Shown here: in pieces, positions 11,465-23,616 of the stretch
How the letters are laid out: every line of letters begins with the position of its first letter
How positions within the stretch are numbered: the stretch's first letter is position 1
From: Allodiplogaster sudhausi
Taxonomy: Eukaryota > Nematoda > Chromadorea > Rhabditida > Diplogasteridae
DNA length: 64,000 nt
Assembly (NCBI GenBank): GCA_945643635.1
Contig: CALZFC010000010.1
Location: forward strand, 974,501 to 1,038,500
Direction: 5' to 3'
Position numbers and translations under genes: made by a program
The notes under the pieces: generated by a model
What the model was told of the DNA's origin: nothing
The model's input: only the letters and a program-made list of their open reading frames with translations
Database searches by the model: none

Positions 11465-11770
11465 ATGAGCATAGCGCTCCTTTAAAGTGGCATAATAAAT
11501 TAGCTATGCGCATGGAACCTTTAAAAAGTAAAAAAAAATAAACTTCGTTACTTAGTTCTGTTATGGTAAAAAGCCATTGTCACTTCGTCGAAGCTGGTTG
11601 ACGGCTGCGCTTTAATTTCAGCTATCGATTCAACCGAAACCCTCTGCCGAGATTGACAATAGCAAAAAAGGAGGCGAAGCATCCTTCGATATTCCTTTAA
11701 AAAAGATGGTGTTGAGGCACAGATCGAGAACGTATCTAAATTGGAGATTAGACCGTCTACTTCATTAAAG
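11465..11770 (+). repeat. Duplication block C, copy 2
   Basis: Partner of 5825-6130. Here it lies upstream of block A copy 2, whereas block C copy 1 lies downstream of block A copy 1. That order suggests an ancestral tandem array of A-B-C units. Confidence 0.65.
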
Positions 11771-11997
11771 AAAGTATAAAAACATTTTTTATATTATATA
11801 TACAGTACCGCTCAACATCGCAAATGCATTAAATATATTTAATATATTCTTAAGATTCTCTCGCACTGTGACTCGTAGAAGCAATTGTTCGATTAATGCT
11901 CTTCTGAGCATTAGAATTTTTCTTCTAATAATGCATACAACCATTTTCAAAATAGTTCAAATTTTTTGTCATGAAATTGTGTGCGTTTGGTTCATAA

Positions 11998-12150
11998 TTG
12001 TTAAACGTCGGTAGTGCAGTTCACGGTCCTTTTGGGCAAGTAGCCGAGAATTTAGCTTCGGAATTTCTAAAACTGCAAGACTGCAGCAAAAGTCTTGCTA
12101 CTCTGACTCCCAAGACAGACGTTGACATCATCCACCCTGATAGTAGTTTC
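11998..12150 (+). CDS. Possible orphan exon, unrecognised
   Basis: The frame is open for about 50 codons with coding-like composition (HGPFGQVAENLASEFLKLQD in the middle), then runs into a CT microsatellite. There is an AG at about 12019 but no clear donor and no neighbouring exon on this strand. I recognise no domain. It could be a gene fragment carried by the repeats, or chance. Confidence 0.2.
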
Positions 12151-12210
12151 TCTCTCTCTCTTTCTTCTCTCTCACTCTCTCTCTCTCACTTTTTTACCAT
12201 CTCTCTCCAC
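12150..12210 (+). repeat. CT microsatellite
   Basis: CTCTCT runs, immediately after the possible exon at 11998. Confidence 0.8.
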
Positions 12211-12540
12211 TCAATCTCTGCCTCAATCTTCTCTTTATCAGTGATTTGAACGATCCCACACTTTGAGTTTTCAACTGATTTTCTTTCCCTGTACTCTTTT
12301 CCTAGGCATGGCAAAACATTTGAACCGGTTGGGGTTGAACCGGCGACACTCAAAATTAAAGGTAAGAGTGCAACTTACTGCTTGTTTTTAGTGTGTTCAT
12401 TTCAATGTGTTTAATTACGTACTATTTTTACCCTATGATTTATTCCGAGTTAATCTGCGACGTACGGGCGAAGGAGTGGAAGAGGGTTTCGATTGATGAG
12501 AGTTGGCCAGTCCAGCAAAAGCGAGCGGGGCTAGCAAAAG

Positions 12541-12602
12541 TGGGCGGAGCAAAAGTAGGCGGGCCAGCAAAAGTGGGCGGGGCAAACAAAGTGGGCGGGG
12601 CC
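12541..12602 (+). repeat. Short direct repeats (AGTGGGCGGGGC type)
   Basis: Four to five near-identical units of the form GCAAAAGTGGGCGGG in tandem. Copy 1 has only one, so this is a local expansion specific to copy 2. Confidence 0.75.
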
Positions 12603-12827
12603 AGCAGCACGTCCTAGCCTTGGCGGCGGTTGTTGCTCAAGGTCGAGCGCGCCGCGACGTAGTTAGAAGAGCGGGAAGAAGTAGCGAGTTCGGCGGGGCG
12701 AGCCGAGATCGGAGGGGCGATTCCGACACTCGAGCCTGCAAAAGGAGATAATTGTTGAAATTTTAGAATATAAAATTTTAATTTAAAAAATTTCTTTCAT
12801 TAAGACAAGATTTCATGAAGAGTTCAA

Positions 12828-13641
12828 TTAACCCTGGACAGCCTTCTCCGAGTGGCGGATCTCGCTGATTGCCGTGTCCAAGTGCGAGAGGGCAGAAGAG
12901 AGAGCGGCAGAGCGAGTGGCGAGAGAGGACTGCAGGGCGGAGAGCTGAGAGAAGACAGATAAATTTGCGGTTGAACATTTATTTCATTCTTGTTGTCTTG
13001 TGATATAGGAGATCCTTGGTTGACTGCTCCCTTCTCTGCTCAACTCTATCGATCCGTATCATGTCGCCCTATTCTATAATCTCTCTCTCTCTCTCCATCT
13101 CTCCTCTCTTTGCTGTCTCTCCTTCTTACACACTCTCTCTTTCTCTCTCGCTCACTCTCTCTCTCCTTCCAACCTGCTGCCTCTCGCCGACGCATCTTTC
13201 CTTCCATTCCGCGAGCTGCTGAATCAGCTTGAGTTCCTCCTCGTCAGCCTCGTCGTCATCGCAGGAATCCTCACTAAAAATGAGAAAAATAAATTATTTT
13301 GGAGAAGCAATGGATCCTATTGTTTGAATAAATAAAAGCAGCGTCGGAATCACCTGCAAGAAAAGCGCGGGAGTTAAGCTTTGAATTTTGGTCCGGACGG
13401 GAGGGCGGAGCTTAAAAAACTGTGGTACCAGTGTGAGCGGCTCGCTCTGGCGACGGGCACGCTTCTTCTGGTGCGGAACGAGGCGTGCGACATGGTCGCC
13501 GAGGTCATCTAAAATATGGATTTATAATTAGCTAAAAGAAATCTGTCTTTTCATTGAATTCTGGACGAATTGGAGGGAGACTCAAAAATTCGAACTGGCA
13601 AGCGACTCGCGGAGTCGGTCGGTGCCTTCGTTCATTTCCAT
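12828..13641 (-). pseudogene. Coiled-coil protein gene fragment, copy 2 (exon 3 truncated)
   Basis: Exon-like segments on the minus strand: 13596-13641 (starts MEMNEGTDRL), 13429-13508, a stump at about 13339-13353, 13174-13273 and 12828-12944 (stop 12828-12830). The first three junctions are phase-consistent. The acceptor TTTTAG before 13508 is intact here, unlike in copy 1. The third exon is deleted after VIPTL, removing the arginine/glutamate-rich part that copy 1 keeps. The 12828-12944 exon has about 38 residues with heptad leucines (LSALQSSLATRS), typical of a coiled coil. Upstream, 13642-13730 could extend the frame, so it may be one gene with 13971-14286. Family not recognised. Confidence 0.5.
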
Positions 13642-13970
13642 GGCGGTGTCGAGGTCGGTGTCGGCGGCGCGTCGGCGAGGGCGGAAGGCGCGCGGAGCCG
13701 CGATGCCAGCCGCTCCTGCAATATTGACGGGTGGGCGGAGCTTATGAGTAAGCGTCTTCTTATGAGTCGTTTTACACGAATAGTCGGGAGAGGGGTGGTT
13801 GGCAATGAAAGGTAGAAAAGCAAGAGGGAAAGATGAAAATGTTCAATGCCCGTCGTGATAGAAATGAACAAAATAGATATATGGGCGATTTTTCACAAAT
13901 GGTCTAGTATTTTCGAAAGAAAGTCATAATTTTCCATACTTTTCTGGGCAGCTCGAAAATTTTGCATAGT

Positions 13971-14286
13971 TTAAGTCTGACTCAGACGCTGAAGAAAGCC
14001 CTGGGCAAGAGGAATGGCGACTGCGTTCAGATTCTGAGGGAGCGGCACTCCTCCAGCAGGAGGAAGCCCACGAGGGGCTCCGGCAGGGGGGCCAGGGTTC
14101 TGTTGCTGTGGTTGGGCCATTCGGGTACCCTGAAAATCATATAATTTTTTGTTGTAAAAACGAATAATAACATTTTGACAATTTAGTATGACTGACGTTT
14201 CAATGAGATCTCCGATGAAGGCCAGCCGCTCGAGGCGAGAGTAGAAAGGTGAAGTGGCGAGGAAGAGCTTCGAAATGACAACTGGG
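13971..14286 (-). CDS. Proline-rich C-terminal exon pair, copy 2 (gene fragment)
   Basis: Two exons on the minus strand, 14193-14286 and 13971-14129. They join in phase 0 across an intron of 63 bp and end in TAA at 13971. The first encodes about 31 residues including FYSRLERLAFIGDLIE. The second encodes 52 residues with a Pro/Gly/Gln-rich stretch followed by NLNAVAIPLAQGFLQRL. Acceptors ATTATAG and TTTTCAG are good. Upstream lies only AT-rich DNA and then a tRNA gene at 14600, so the 5' part of the gene is missing here; this is probably a duplicated 3' fragment. Splicing on into the coiled-coil segments below (donor A then GTCAGA at the CTG codon) is also phase-compatible. Function unknown. 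Confidence 0.45.
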
Positions 14287-14599
14287 CTATAATGATTACA
14301 TGACTTTTTGCTGACTTCCTGCCTTCGATTAGTGCAGATTTCATAAGTACAAAAATTTCACAACTTTTGAACTCAAATTACGAATACGGAATTTCCATGT
14401 TTGTCATAAATATAATTATATCCCACTTCTTGAGCTTTCATCATTATTTTTTTTTAAGATATAAAAAAATTTTATAATAGAATAACGGAGTACAACAAAA
14501 GAATTGAGAAGAAAAGCAATTTGTTTTTAAATCTCTCTCTCCATCTGACTGTCACAATGTAAGCAGTAAAGATAAATAGCATGACTAAATCGAAAATAT

Positions 14600-14671
14600 G
14601 GGCCGTTCCGGGATTCGAACCCGAGACCTCTCGCACCCGAGGCGAGAATCATACCCCTAGACCATCCGGCC
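14600..14671 (-). tRNA. tRNA-Pro(CGG), acceptor stem imperfect
   Basis: 72 nt including the discriminator base. Anticodon stem CTCGC/GCGAG with loop CTCGGGT gives anticodon CGG. The T loop TTCGAAT and B box are intact. Two pairs at the base of the acceptor stem (positions 6-67 and 7-66) are mismatched because the 3' strand reads AACGGCC where TTCGGCC is expected. It may be transcribed, but its function is doubtful. Confidence 0.7.
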
Positions 14672-14918
14672 ATACTGTTTGTCTTGGAAAATATAAAGTA
14701 TAAATGAAAGTTCAAAGATTATAAATATTCAATTATACTTTCACTAAATTGCTAATTTTAAAAGGCGGATTAAAAATCGTACGTGTTGCCACAGGCATCC
14801 AATATTAATAAAATGTATAAGAAAACGCTCGCTACGAAAAGAATCATCATTCTAGGCAATGCGCTAATTACTTGAACGCCACTTTCTTTAGGAAGGAAAG
14901 GAAAGATCTCGAGTCGTA

Positions 14919-14990
14919 TCCGATGTAGTCTAGTGGTTATGATTTGCGTCTCTCACATGCAAGGCCGGGGTTCGATTCCCCGCATCGGAA
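14919..14990 (+). tRNA. tRNA-Glu(CTC)
   Basis: 72 nt. The acceptor stem TCCGATG/CATCGGA is fully paired. The anticodon loop CTCTCAC gives CTC, with one G-U pair in its stem. The T arm CGGGG TTCGATT CCCCG is perfect and the discriminator is A. A T-rich run follows from 15003, as expected for an RNA polymerase III terminator. This is the only tRNA in the window with no visible defect. Confidence 0.9.
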
Positions 14991-15039
14991 AAACATTTTG
15001 AATTTTTTTTTGTTTATCTGATTTGTTTCGTTTATTAGT

Positions 15040-15099
15040 GATGAGAGAGAACATTGGTAGAATGCTCGCCTTCCCGCGTTCGAGTCGTGTCCGACGCAA
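15040..15099 (+). pseudogene. tRNA-Gly-like fragment
   Basis: TGGTAGAATGCTCGCCT followed by CCCGCGTTCGAGTCGTG and CCGACGC resembles a tRNA-Gly(GCC), with the anticodon 3' arm shortened and the 5' acceptor strand not matching. It is absent from copy 1 of the block. Confidence 0.5.
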
Positions 15100-16405
15100 C
15101 TATTGACTCTGATGTGACATGGCATTTTGATTGTTTGCATTTCGTTGAGTCACCAGTTCGAGTGGCCTCGTGGAGATGTCTTCGTGTTTCTATGACGGAA
15201 CATATCTTCTACTAATTTAAACATCTGCATCGTGCAGAAAATACGCGAGCACTTTTATATTTAGATATTAACCCACATCTAGTCCATTCCAGTCGCCGGA
15301 ATATCTCGTCTTCTTCCTGCCTCTACGTGCACCAATTTATCAGTCTGGTTAACTGATCCGTCCCTGGCCAGGACGTGGCCAGGTATCCCCCGGCAGAGGA
15401 ATCGAGGCATATCAGATGCAAATCATCCCCTTCCCCCTTTAATTCTTGTTACATTATCTATCCGGTTCAGCAGTTAATGTATTCCAACATCATGCATAAG
15501 CTTTCAAGCGATACATACATTCCCTTTTCTTCCGTGTTCCATCGAAATTACTCGGTATTGAATATTTAACATAACGGTTATAATAATGCAAGTAGGGGCG
15601 TATCAAATTATTTTAGGAGTAATACATTATTATATGGTTTTAAATATATAAAAATGGTAGGAGTCTTAATACTGCTTCGTTTCGATAACAAAAGGGCATC
15701 AGGTCTTACGGAAAGGAGATCCAGTAGAAAGAAAGAAGAGGGGCACCACGCGGATGGCATTCTTGTGCAAAAATTGCACAGAAGAATAAGGACAATTTTT
15801 TTCGTTTTCCACGGAAATATGTACACGATCAATGCAAATGACTACCATATAGATCCCAAAGGCGACTAATGGAAAAAGCCTTCGGATATTGTTTTCCATG
15901 GAAGTAATTTTGTTCACTAATACAACATTTTTATGTATATATTAGGAAAGTAAAAAAAGCTGGAGTGACATCAACAGAATGGCAGCTCTTATTTAAGAAT
16001 TGTTGTTTCGTAGATCGACATAAAAGGAGTGCCGCAAAATCATGTAGAATGAACAGCTCAACACCAACCATCTCATAGATTCTTCTTTATATCATAACAA
16101 TATGTATTAATGCAATTATTTTTATTTCAAACAATTGCAGTAGTCGTTGAGAATGTAAGTAATCAGTGCCTGAGAAAGCCTATTGAGTCTTACTCTTACG
16201 TTTGTTCACATGATCAACGATAAATACTGCAGCCGTTGCTCCTAATTAGTTAATTAATTATTAATTAATTAAATTAATTATTTTTGTTATTGATCTGAAG
16301 AAGTGCGGTTCTGTGTGAAGTTGACGCTATCAAGATCTCTTCGATATTCGTTAAAACCGCATCTCTGAGTGTTCTCGTAACCTTGAAATAGCCACAATTA
16401 TATAT

Positions 16406-18900
16406 CTAACCAGGGAACGGTCAGAAACCCTAAATTCCAAAAATTCTGATATTTTGCATATGGATAGTGCATCACATTGGATGTTTCGGAATGAAAAAAT
16501 TTGGACCCGAATCCCTCTAGAAAACTTTTTAAACCCATTTAAAGATGCGTGAAAATCTCGTTTCATCTGTAATATGCCACGTTAACAAACGTTCCAAAGC
16601 CTAAAATATGAAAGATTGGCGCAGTTGGTAGCCCTTCCGGCTACAAATTTTCTGTCCCTAGTTCAATGCCCCTTCGGGCCAAAGTCTTTTGCAAAATTTT
16701 ATATAGAGGTTTTGAAGTCGTGTAGCTCTTTTCTATACTTTCTATGTTTTTTATATATTTGAATTCGGACTTTGTGAAGTGCAGGTATCAAAAGAAAAAA
16801 AATTGCTTTGGGCTGTATGTGTGTCCAGGGTAGGCTGATGGAGACATAGGCATTCCGATCCGACGAGACCAAGACCATCGTTTATGAGCTTTTTAACAGA
16901 ATAGAAATTAAAACTTTCGGTTTTCAAAAAAAAATCAATTTTTTGCATATTATATTTCATTCTTCTGGCAAAAGTACCATGGATGGTACTCAAAAATTGA
17001 AAATGAACATCAAATTGATGTTTCTCGTCTCAACAAACATTATGGTAAAGTTTTCAGGACATAGTTTCCATTTTTACCAGCTTTCGCAGAATAACTCAAA
17101 ATAGTCGAATACTGTAGTCAATTTTTTTCGAAATTTCAAGATTTCTGAAACATGTACAAATTATTCTCTTTCATCGGTGGATATATTATGTAAAAGTCTC
17201 TGTTCTTTCGAATGGTTATGACCTTTCTGGCAATCCGGCTTACAAATGACCCGATAGTTTGCTACGAAGGAGTTTTCGTACATTTATTTCGCCATCTAGG
17301 CTCGTAAAAATGAAATTTCTTAACTTTTTGAGTACTTTGGAGTAGTATATCATAAAAGAACTTCAAAGAATCATGGAACACTCATTATTGGGTGCTAGAT
17401 GCTTCAAAAGAACAATTTTGAAATATTTGCTAAAAAAAATATTCAGAAATGTCGCCGTCAACAGCCAGCATTCAAATACATATTCCCAAAAAAGGGTCCT
17501 CCTATTTTTGTTATAAAGCTTTATCCGACGCAGTTTTAGCTGCTCTTTCTCGCAGTATAAATATTGTGTGGAAAATCGGTGTACAAGATCCCATCAATGG
17601 TCAAAAGAACGATTATTTTTACACCAGAAATAAGCCTAAAACACAAAAAAATTATTTTTGGCCCTTAAACTTAAAAAAGAAATTTGCTTAGGAACCCATA
17701 TTCAAATGCAAATACCCAAAAAAATGGGTCCGAGGTTTTTCCTCTTAGAAACATAATATATGCAGTTTTTTCTCCTCTTTCAAATGATAGATTCAGTTTT
17801 TTGCAAGTCATAATAATAATAATAAAGATATTGCCTGAAAACCACTTTAAAAAGAATTAAATTGGACAAAAGTCATATAAATTTTATTTTTCCAAAGTAG
17901 TCACCACGGACTTTTTTGTGTAGTTTTGAACAAGGAATCGACCACTGAAAAGAATTGAGAAATATTAAGTATAACGGAAGATATGGTCTTTCAAAATTTT
18001 GGAGCATTTAGATTTATAACTAAGACAAAAAAATTTTCTAAAACTTTTTGACCACCTAAACTTCGTTATGAACTCTATATGCATCCCTTATAAAGTTTTT
18101 AAAGTAAAAGAAAAATAAAATTTTCCCGGATCAGGCGCTCCTTGACCTTTACAGAGAGGCTCTTTTAAATAGTTATGATTGAAATGAGTGTCGATGAAAT
18201 AACCAGTGGCGAGGTACATATTCGACACGGAGTATGCGGCATTCCTTTTCTGGCGACTTGCCAAAAAAAATTTTTTACTTCACTTTTGCCATATGCACAT
18301 TTCCATGATGTCGGTCCAGCGCTTCCGGCTAATTTTAGATGTAAGCTGGAACTGAAAACCGAGCCAAACGAGAGAAACATTTTGCCTCCTTTATGAAACG
18401 CGATATTTGCACAAGAATGCCGCCCCCTTTACTTCCTTTCTCGGTCTCCTTTCCCTTCATTTTCCTTTTTGGGAGCAAGAGGAAGAGAAGCTTTAAGATC
18501 ACCAATCGTTTTCTCTTATTTTAATTCCATAAATCTATACTCGTATTTTGCGCACGATGCAAAAGTTTTAATCTGTGGATAAATAAGTAATAATAATAAG
18601 ATTAATTATTTTAGATATCGATTCTGGAGTCATAGACACTCCGTTCGGGCTTCGTCATAAAAACGAGAATACATCTTGACGAGACAACAAGAAATGCTCT
18701 GAATAAACGATCTGATCAACCGTCTCCAATCCGGACGACTGCCTGACAATTCAAGTGATTGTAATATACATAATCATTGGATAATCAGAGAATAGTTTTT
18801 TCTGTTCCTTCTGCAAAGTGTCGCAACATAATGCATGAATAATCGAAGATGGTCTTCGATGCATTTCAATGAGTCCTCTAACAGAATTACTTGTCAGGAT
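16406..18900. other. No gene seen; AT-rich insertion relative to copy 1
   Basis: About 2.5 kb with no counterpart in copy 1. It contains two similar stretches (about 17464-17500 and 17698-17735) built on ATTCAAATxCAxATxCCCAAAAAA followed by GGGTCC. ORFs here lack usable splice sites and codon bias. Confidence 0.4.
16617..16690 (+). pseudogene. tRNA-like sequence
   Basis: An A-box-like TGGCGCAGTTGGTAG and a B-box-like TAGTTCAATGCC lie 38 bp apart with a short arm between. The stems are poor. It may be a tRNA pseudogene or the head of a tRNA-derived short interspersed element. Confidence 0.4.
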
Positions 18901-18929
18901 TACTTGAATTAGAGTATGTTGCAGTATGC

Positions 18930-20200
18930 GAAACTTCAGCTCGCTGATGCGTGTGGCCTTTTCGTTCATGCTTGCGGTGGGCTACCTTCACTCCATATCA
19001 CTCACGCCATATATGTGGAAGTTCGTGAGAACTTTCTTAATCTTGCTTTTAACTTTCTTGTACAGGTGCATATGAAATAAATACATGCATGCATACCTGG
19101 GCTGGCGCCTCGAAGTTCGCGACGTGCCATTTTAATGGCTTTATCATCAACGAGAGACGCAAAAACAGAGACGTCAACAAAATTACCGTATTTTCTCTAT
19201 TAGTACCCCCCCCCCCTTTATTAGAACCCCCCTCCTCTAACAGTACCCCCTCTGATAAAGCCATTGAAAAATTGAACCCCTCCCTCTAGTAGAACCCCCC
19301 CCTCCAATAGTGCCCCCCCCTAACAGCCTAATATCACAGCTCGAGACATACCTCGAATGGATCCTGGAAGCATGGGATGCTCTCCCCAATGAAATGATTG
19401 CAAATTCATTCAAAATATGTGGTAAAATGGATATTCCAGTGATGATTCCTATGAATTCGAGCTATGATTCTTCTTTTTTTGAGAAGAAAATTTTGTCATC
19501 AAACTGTTAGTGTCTCAGATTGAAAAATAGTACCCCGCCCTCTAGTAGAACCCCTCCCTCAAATAGTGCCCCCCTCTCGCAATGGTATTGAAAAATAGAG
19601 CCCCCGGATGCACTAATAGAGAAAATACGGTATACGTTTTTTTCTTTGTTCACTGCTAATCACATCCAAACACCTTCTCGTAATTCAAAAATGGTATTCG
19701 CTAATCCGCCATCTCTTTGAGGTGCTGTAAATTCTCTTTCATATCGCCAACATGACTGCGAACACGTACTCGAGCGTGGAAAAGCCAATGTTGAGCAAGG
19801 CACAGACACGTTGAGCATTGAGTTCGTTCGCTATTGCCACTTATTAGAAATAACATAACGATGCTTATGGTAACAAGGAATTGAGAAAGAAATTAAATGC
19901 TAATGATTTAGAAAGCCTGCCGGCTTCTCTGGACCGCTTGGTGACGAGGCCCGCGGCGAATTCGACATTCCGTGTTTGCCCTGCATCGGACAACAACGTA
20001 AGAGAAATACTTCGTACACATGACGTTGGCCAAGATATGAGAATTTTCTTTTTTTTATTATAAGATTTCTCTATATGAGAAAAAGATCCTTTCCTCTTCA
20101 CTTGTAGATCAAAGGCTAATCGTCGTGAAAGATGAGCCGGAACATTTCTGTGACCTATGCATACTGAGCACCGCTTTCATCTTTTATCAAATTGAACCGA
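18930..20200 (+). repeat. Duplication block B, copy 2
   Basis: Similar to 4560-5550. Here it is interrupted by the transposon at 19184-19632. No shared reading frame. 20200-20800 is AT-rich and I see no gene there. Confidence 0.55.
19184..19632. mobile_element. Short TA-flanked transposon (MITE) with C-runs
   Basis: 445 bp between TA dinucleotides at 19184-19185 and 19631-19632. The ends are perfect 19-bp inverted repeats beginning CCGTATTTTCTCTATTAGT. TA duplication and perfect terminal inverted repeats fit a Tc1/mariner-type non-autonomous element. The interior is made of repeated blocks of the form TAGTAGAACCCCC and AATAGTGCCCCCC with poly-C runs, and has no transposase. A diverged relative of one end lies at about 26736-26871. 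Confidence 0.75.
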
Positions 20201-20819
20201 TTTAGCATTGTATTTTTTTTTTGTTTTGATGTCATTTATTTTATAAACGCTAAGAACGAATTTTGATGGATTTTTATCACTCAACATTTCGATCAGTAAG
20301 CTTTATAAAATAGCACAAAATATGTAACCTGAGCTTGAAGTAATAAAATCACGGGAAAATCGAGATCGAAGAAAACAAAGCACAACCAAGGGAGAGTCAA
20401 TGCATGATGATATTACCTCTTCTTCCTCGCAGTCGCTCTTTACCGTAATTACTCATTTGGCGTGGAGTCGATGAGTCACGAAACTGGGAATGACCGACTA
20501 CGTTTCATGCTCGTCTATAACGAGATTTCATCGGCTTTTCTCATGGCAGAAATTAATGTAATATTGTTTAAGAGACGCTTGGTAGGCAGGGGTGGATGAT
20601 CAGTTAGTTCTCATTATCATGTTTAAATATGTTCGGGTGTGAGCAGCTTCTAATTTTAAGAAGTAGAAGGTTTTTAATCAACTATAAATTGCAAGCGAAC
20701 AAGCGGGCTGTTCACAATTCGTTGGATTACAACACTCGCTAACCGCGTTCAGCTCATCGCATACTCCATGCACTTCTTGGAGAGTTTGCTCAGAAGAAGC
20801 TGGAGAAGAGAAGACAATG

Positions 20820-21057
20820 CTCTTTCCCTAAGTTACTTCACTCTCTTTCACTATCTTTCTCTCTCACTCTCTCTCTCTATCTTTTCGCTCTGTCTCCATC
20901 TCTCTTTAACTCTCTTACTCTCTCGCTCTCTCTCTCTTTCTCTATCTCTCCCTACCTCTCCCTCTTTCTCCCATATACACTAAGAATGAAGAGACGGATG
21001 ATGTATGACGAGCATTTGAGAGGGAGCGAGAGCGGAATTTGCTAGGGAAATAGATGA

Positions 21058-21092
<35 letters not shown>

Positions 21093-23114
21093 GAGGGAGA
21101 GAAAGAGAGAGAGAATAAAAGAAACAGAAGGGGAGAGAGAGGGAAAGATAGAAAGAGAGAGAGAAGGAGAGAAAGAGAGTGAAAAAGAAAGAAAGAGAGA
21201 GAGAGAGAGATGGATTAGACGACCCCACCTGGAATGCGTCAGACAACAGTCAAGAGATTCGCAATAGTTCTCTCTGCTTCTCTGACCAGCCTCGCGAAAT
21301 CCCTCGGCTCTAGGCAATAATCTCCCAGAGATTTTGCGCGTTTACACACCTCTTCAGCGCTCTCTTTCTCTCTTTCTTTCTCTCTATCACTCTTTCTCTT
21401 TCTCTCTCCCTACCCTTGTCGCCCGCTCATCTCTTTTCCAACTTTGCGTTACCTTCATTCATCGCCCTGTTGCAATATTCTCCAACAGTAAACAAGCGCA
21501 CTCTCTATATCTTTTTTATCTTCTTTGTTTCTCTACCTCTTACTCACAGCTCTCTCACTGCCTTTTGCTCTCTGTCTCTCTCGCTTTCTATGTCTCTCTT
21601 TCTCTCTCTTTCTCTCTCAGAGTCTCCGTCTGCCTGTCGCTCTCTCGTTCTCCGTGTGGGCGTGAACTACCTGTGTGCATGTTCTAGCACAGCAAATAAT
21701 CGCGCTTTCCACCTTTACTGTTCTGGACTGATAATCTGCTTGATCAATCGTGATAGAAATTATTTTTTATATATTTTTAAGTGTTTGGATAATATCTTGT
21801 TTATTTATACCTTCATTTGAATATTGAATGGATCAGTGTTAATTTGATTTGTTTTGAGAAAAAAGTGTGTGTTTTGGTGTAAATTTCGCAGTTTCAAATT
21901 TCTTTTCTGCACGTTAACAAATAATTTGTAGGTGCCTCATGTATGTGAAATCTCTCTTTCTCTCTCTCTCGCTCTCTTTTTCTCTTCATATCTCTCTCTA
22001 TTTCTCTCACAGCTTTACGCTTCATTCAGTTTCGATTTAATATACTATGCAAGCTCTTGTGGCTGTTAAAATGTGATGGTTATAGACCACCCCTTTCAAT
22101 AAAGCTGACTTGAGTATTTGTAGGCTGCGATTATTTTCGAAAACCGAAACAGTACTAATTCTTCCAAATACTGTTGGGAATGGCGGGAATTGTGATGTTA
22201 ACGTGCCAAGTAGATACTATTTATCCTTTATGCAAAAAATATCGCACACAAATCTCATCCATATCATCTGCCTCATCTTCTCTCAATTTAAATCTCACCA
22301 TCAGTCTATATCTCTAAATTTCTCGGTCTCTGTCTACCTCTCTGTCTCTCTCGTTCTTTGGCTATATCTCTCTTTCTCTAACCTTTCTCTCTCTTGATGT
22401 CTACCTTTCGTCTTGTTCTCTCACCGCATCATCCCCTATGCATTGCATTTATGATCTCACTCCTTTCCTCTCTGCGTCTGCCGATTTCCGGCGGATATGG
22501 ATAGGATTTATCCGCCGTACCAGTTTTATCGAGAGAGATATTGCTCGGTTTCATGAGCGATTCATGCAATGCTGATTGTGAGACATATCCAATGAAAATC
22601 TGCAAACCCCAAATAATAATTGAAATTTTTTCTAGTCTTCTACATAGTGCTCTTACACAAAAGTGGCCCTCTGTCATGTTTTCCTCTCTCTTTCTGTCTG
22701 TCTCTCTCCCTCTGTGTCTCTCTGTCTCTCTGTCTCTTTCGCTCTCTCTCTCTTTCTTTTGCACTCAAGAGGCATTCTCTATCTTTACTAGTTCTCTGAC
22801 TGTCATTCTAACGCTCACTCCTTGATATGTCTCTCACACAGTGTCTCTCCGTTCATCTTAAATGTTTTCGCACACGCTCACTATCATTTCTCTAGTATTT
22901 TCTAACTCTATTTATCTCTCTCTCTCACTCTCGTTCTCTCGCTCTCTTGCTCTCTCTCTCTCTATCTTTTTTCAGGGTGATTCTCGTGCGTCTTGCACGC
23001 ATATGTGTACTCTTCCTTGCATAGCGAAACGGAAGCATTTTTTGGAAAGAGAAAAAACCGTGTGATAAATGAGATGAATGAGATGAAACGTGTGCGGGTG
23101 GAACTGTGATTTTC

Positions 23115-23146
<32 letters not shown>

Positions 23147-23160
23147 TTTTCTCCCTTATC
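20820..23160. repeat. Region dense in CT/GA microsatellites
   Basis: At least nine separate CT or GA arrays, for example 20843-20970, 21058-21211 (GA strand, with CAGA units), 21360-21410, 21560-21645, 21953-22010, 22683-22760, 22915-22970 and 23119-23149. Many open frames here are only Ser/Leu repeats from CT runs and I reject them as genes. A short ORF near 22495 (MDRIYPPYQF) has no support beyond its look. Confidence 0.8.
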
Positions 23161-23616
23161 CGCCAGCCATAATCTGTTTCACTCTTGCTGACCATTCATT
23201 GTAGTCGCGTCTCACTAAATCACATGCTCTCCCGCCCTTGTGCGAAGCAAAAGCTTTAGTTTTGGCTCTTTTAGTGTTAGCTTCTAGGTGGATACATACA
23301 TACATACATATTGCCAAACGAGCTGCCGATTTCGTAGAATTCCTAAAATACAATTTTGACTAATCGCGCTATTTCTAGTCCACATTAAATTGTAATTTTG
23401 AGAATACTAATAACAGCATTAATAATTTGCATTCGAAATCAATTATTCGTCTGCGAGGGTTCCAAAGCTGCACCGAAAATATTCCGTTTCAATATCGAAT
23501 GTTGCTTCTTTTTGTTTTGAAACGGTAAACTAGATAGTTCAGTTTGGCGATACTTTCACTGGTATAAACATTCATTTCCTTGTGCGTTAGTGTTGATTCG
23601 GAGATCGCATCCAGGG

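Larger units (their letters stand above)
12417..16405 (+). repeat. Segmental duplication block A, copy 2
   Basis: Partner of 238-4015. It contains the same ordered set: coiled-coil gene, proline-rich exon pair, tRNA-Pro and tRNA-Glu. It adds a tRNA-Gly-like fragment near 15040, and the copy has an extra 12541-12600 stretch of short GGGCGGGGC-like direct repeats. 15100-16405 is AT-rich and I see no gene in it. Confidence 0.85.

Noticed and set aside
20768..22825. Many Ser/Leu-rich open frames
   Set aside because: They come from CT microsatellites read in three frames; no splice sites or domains support them.
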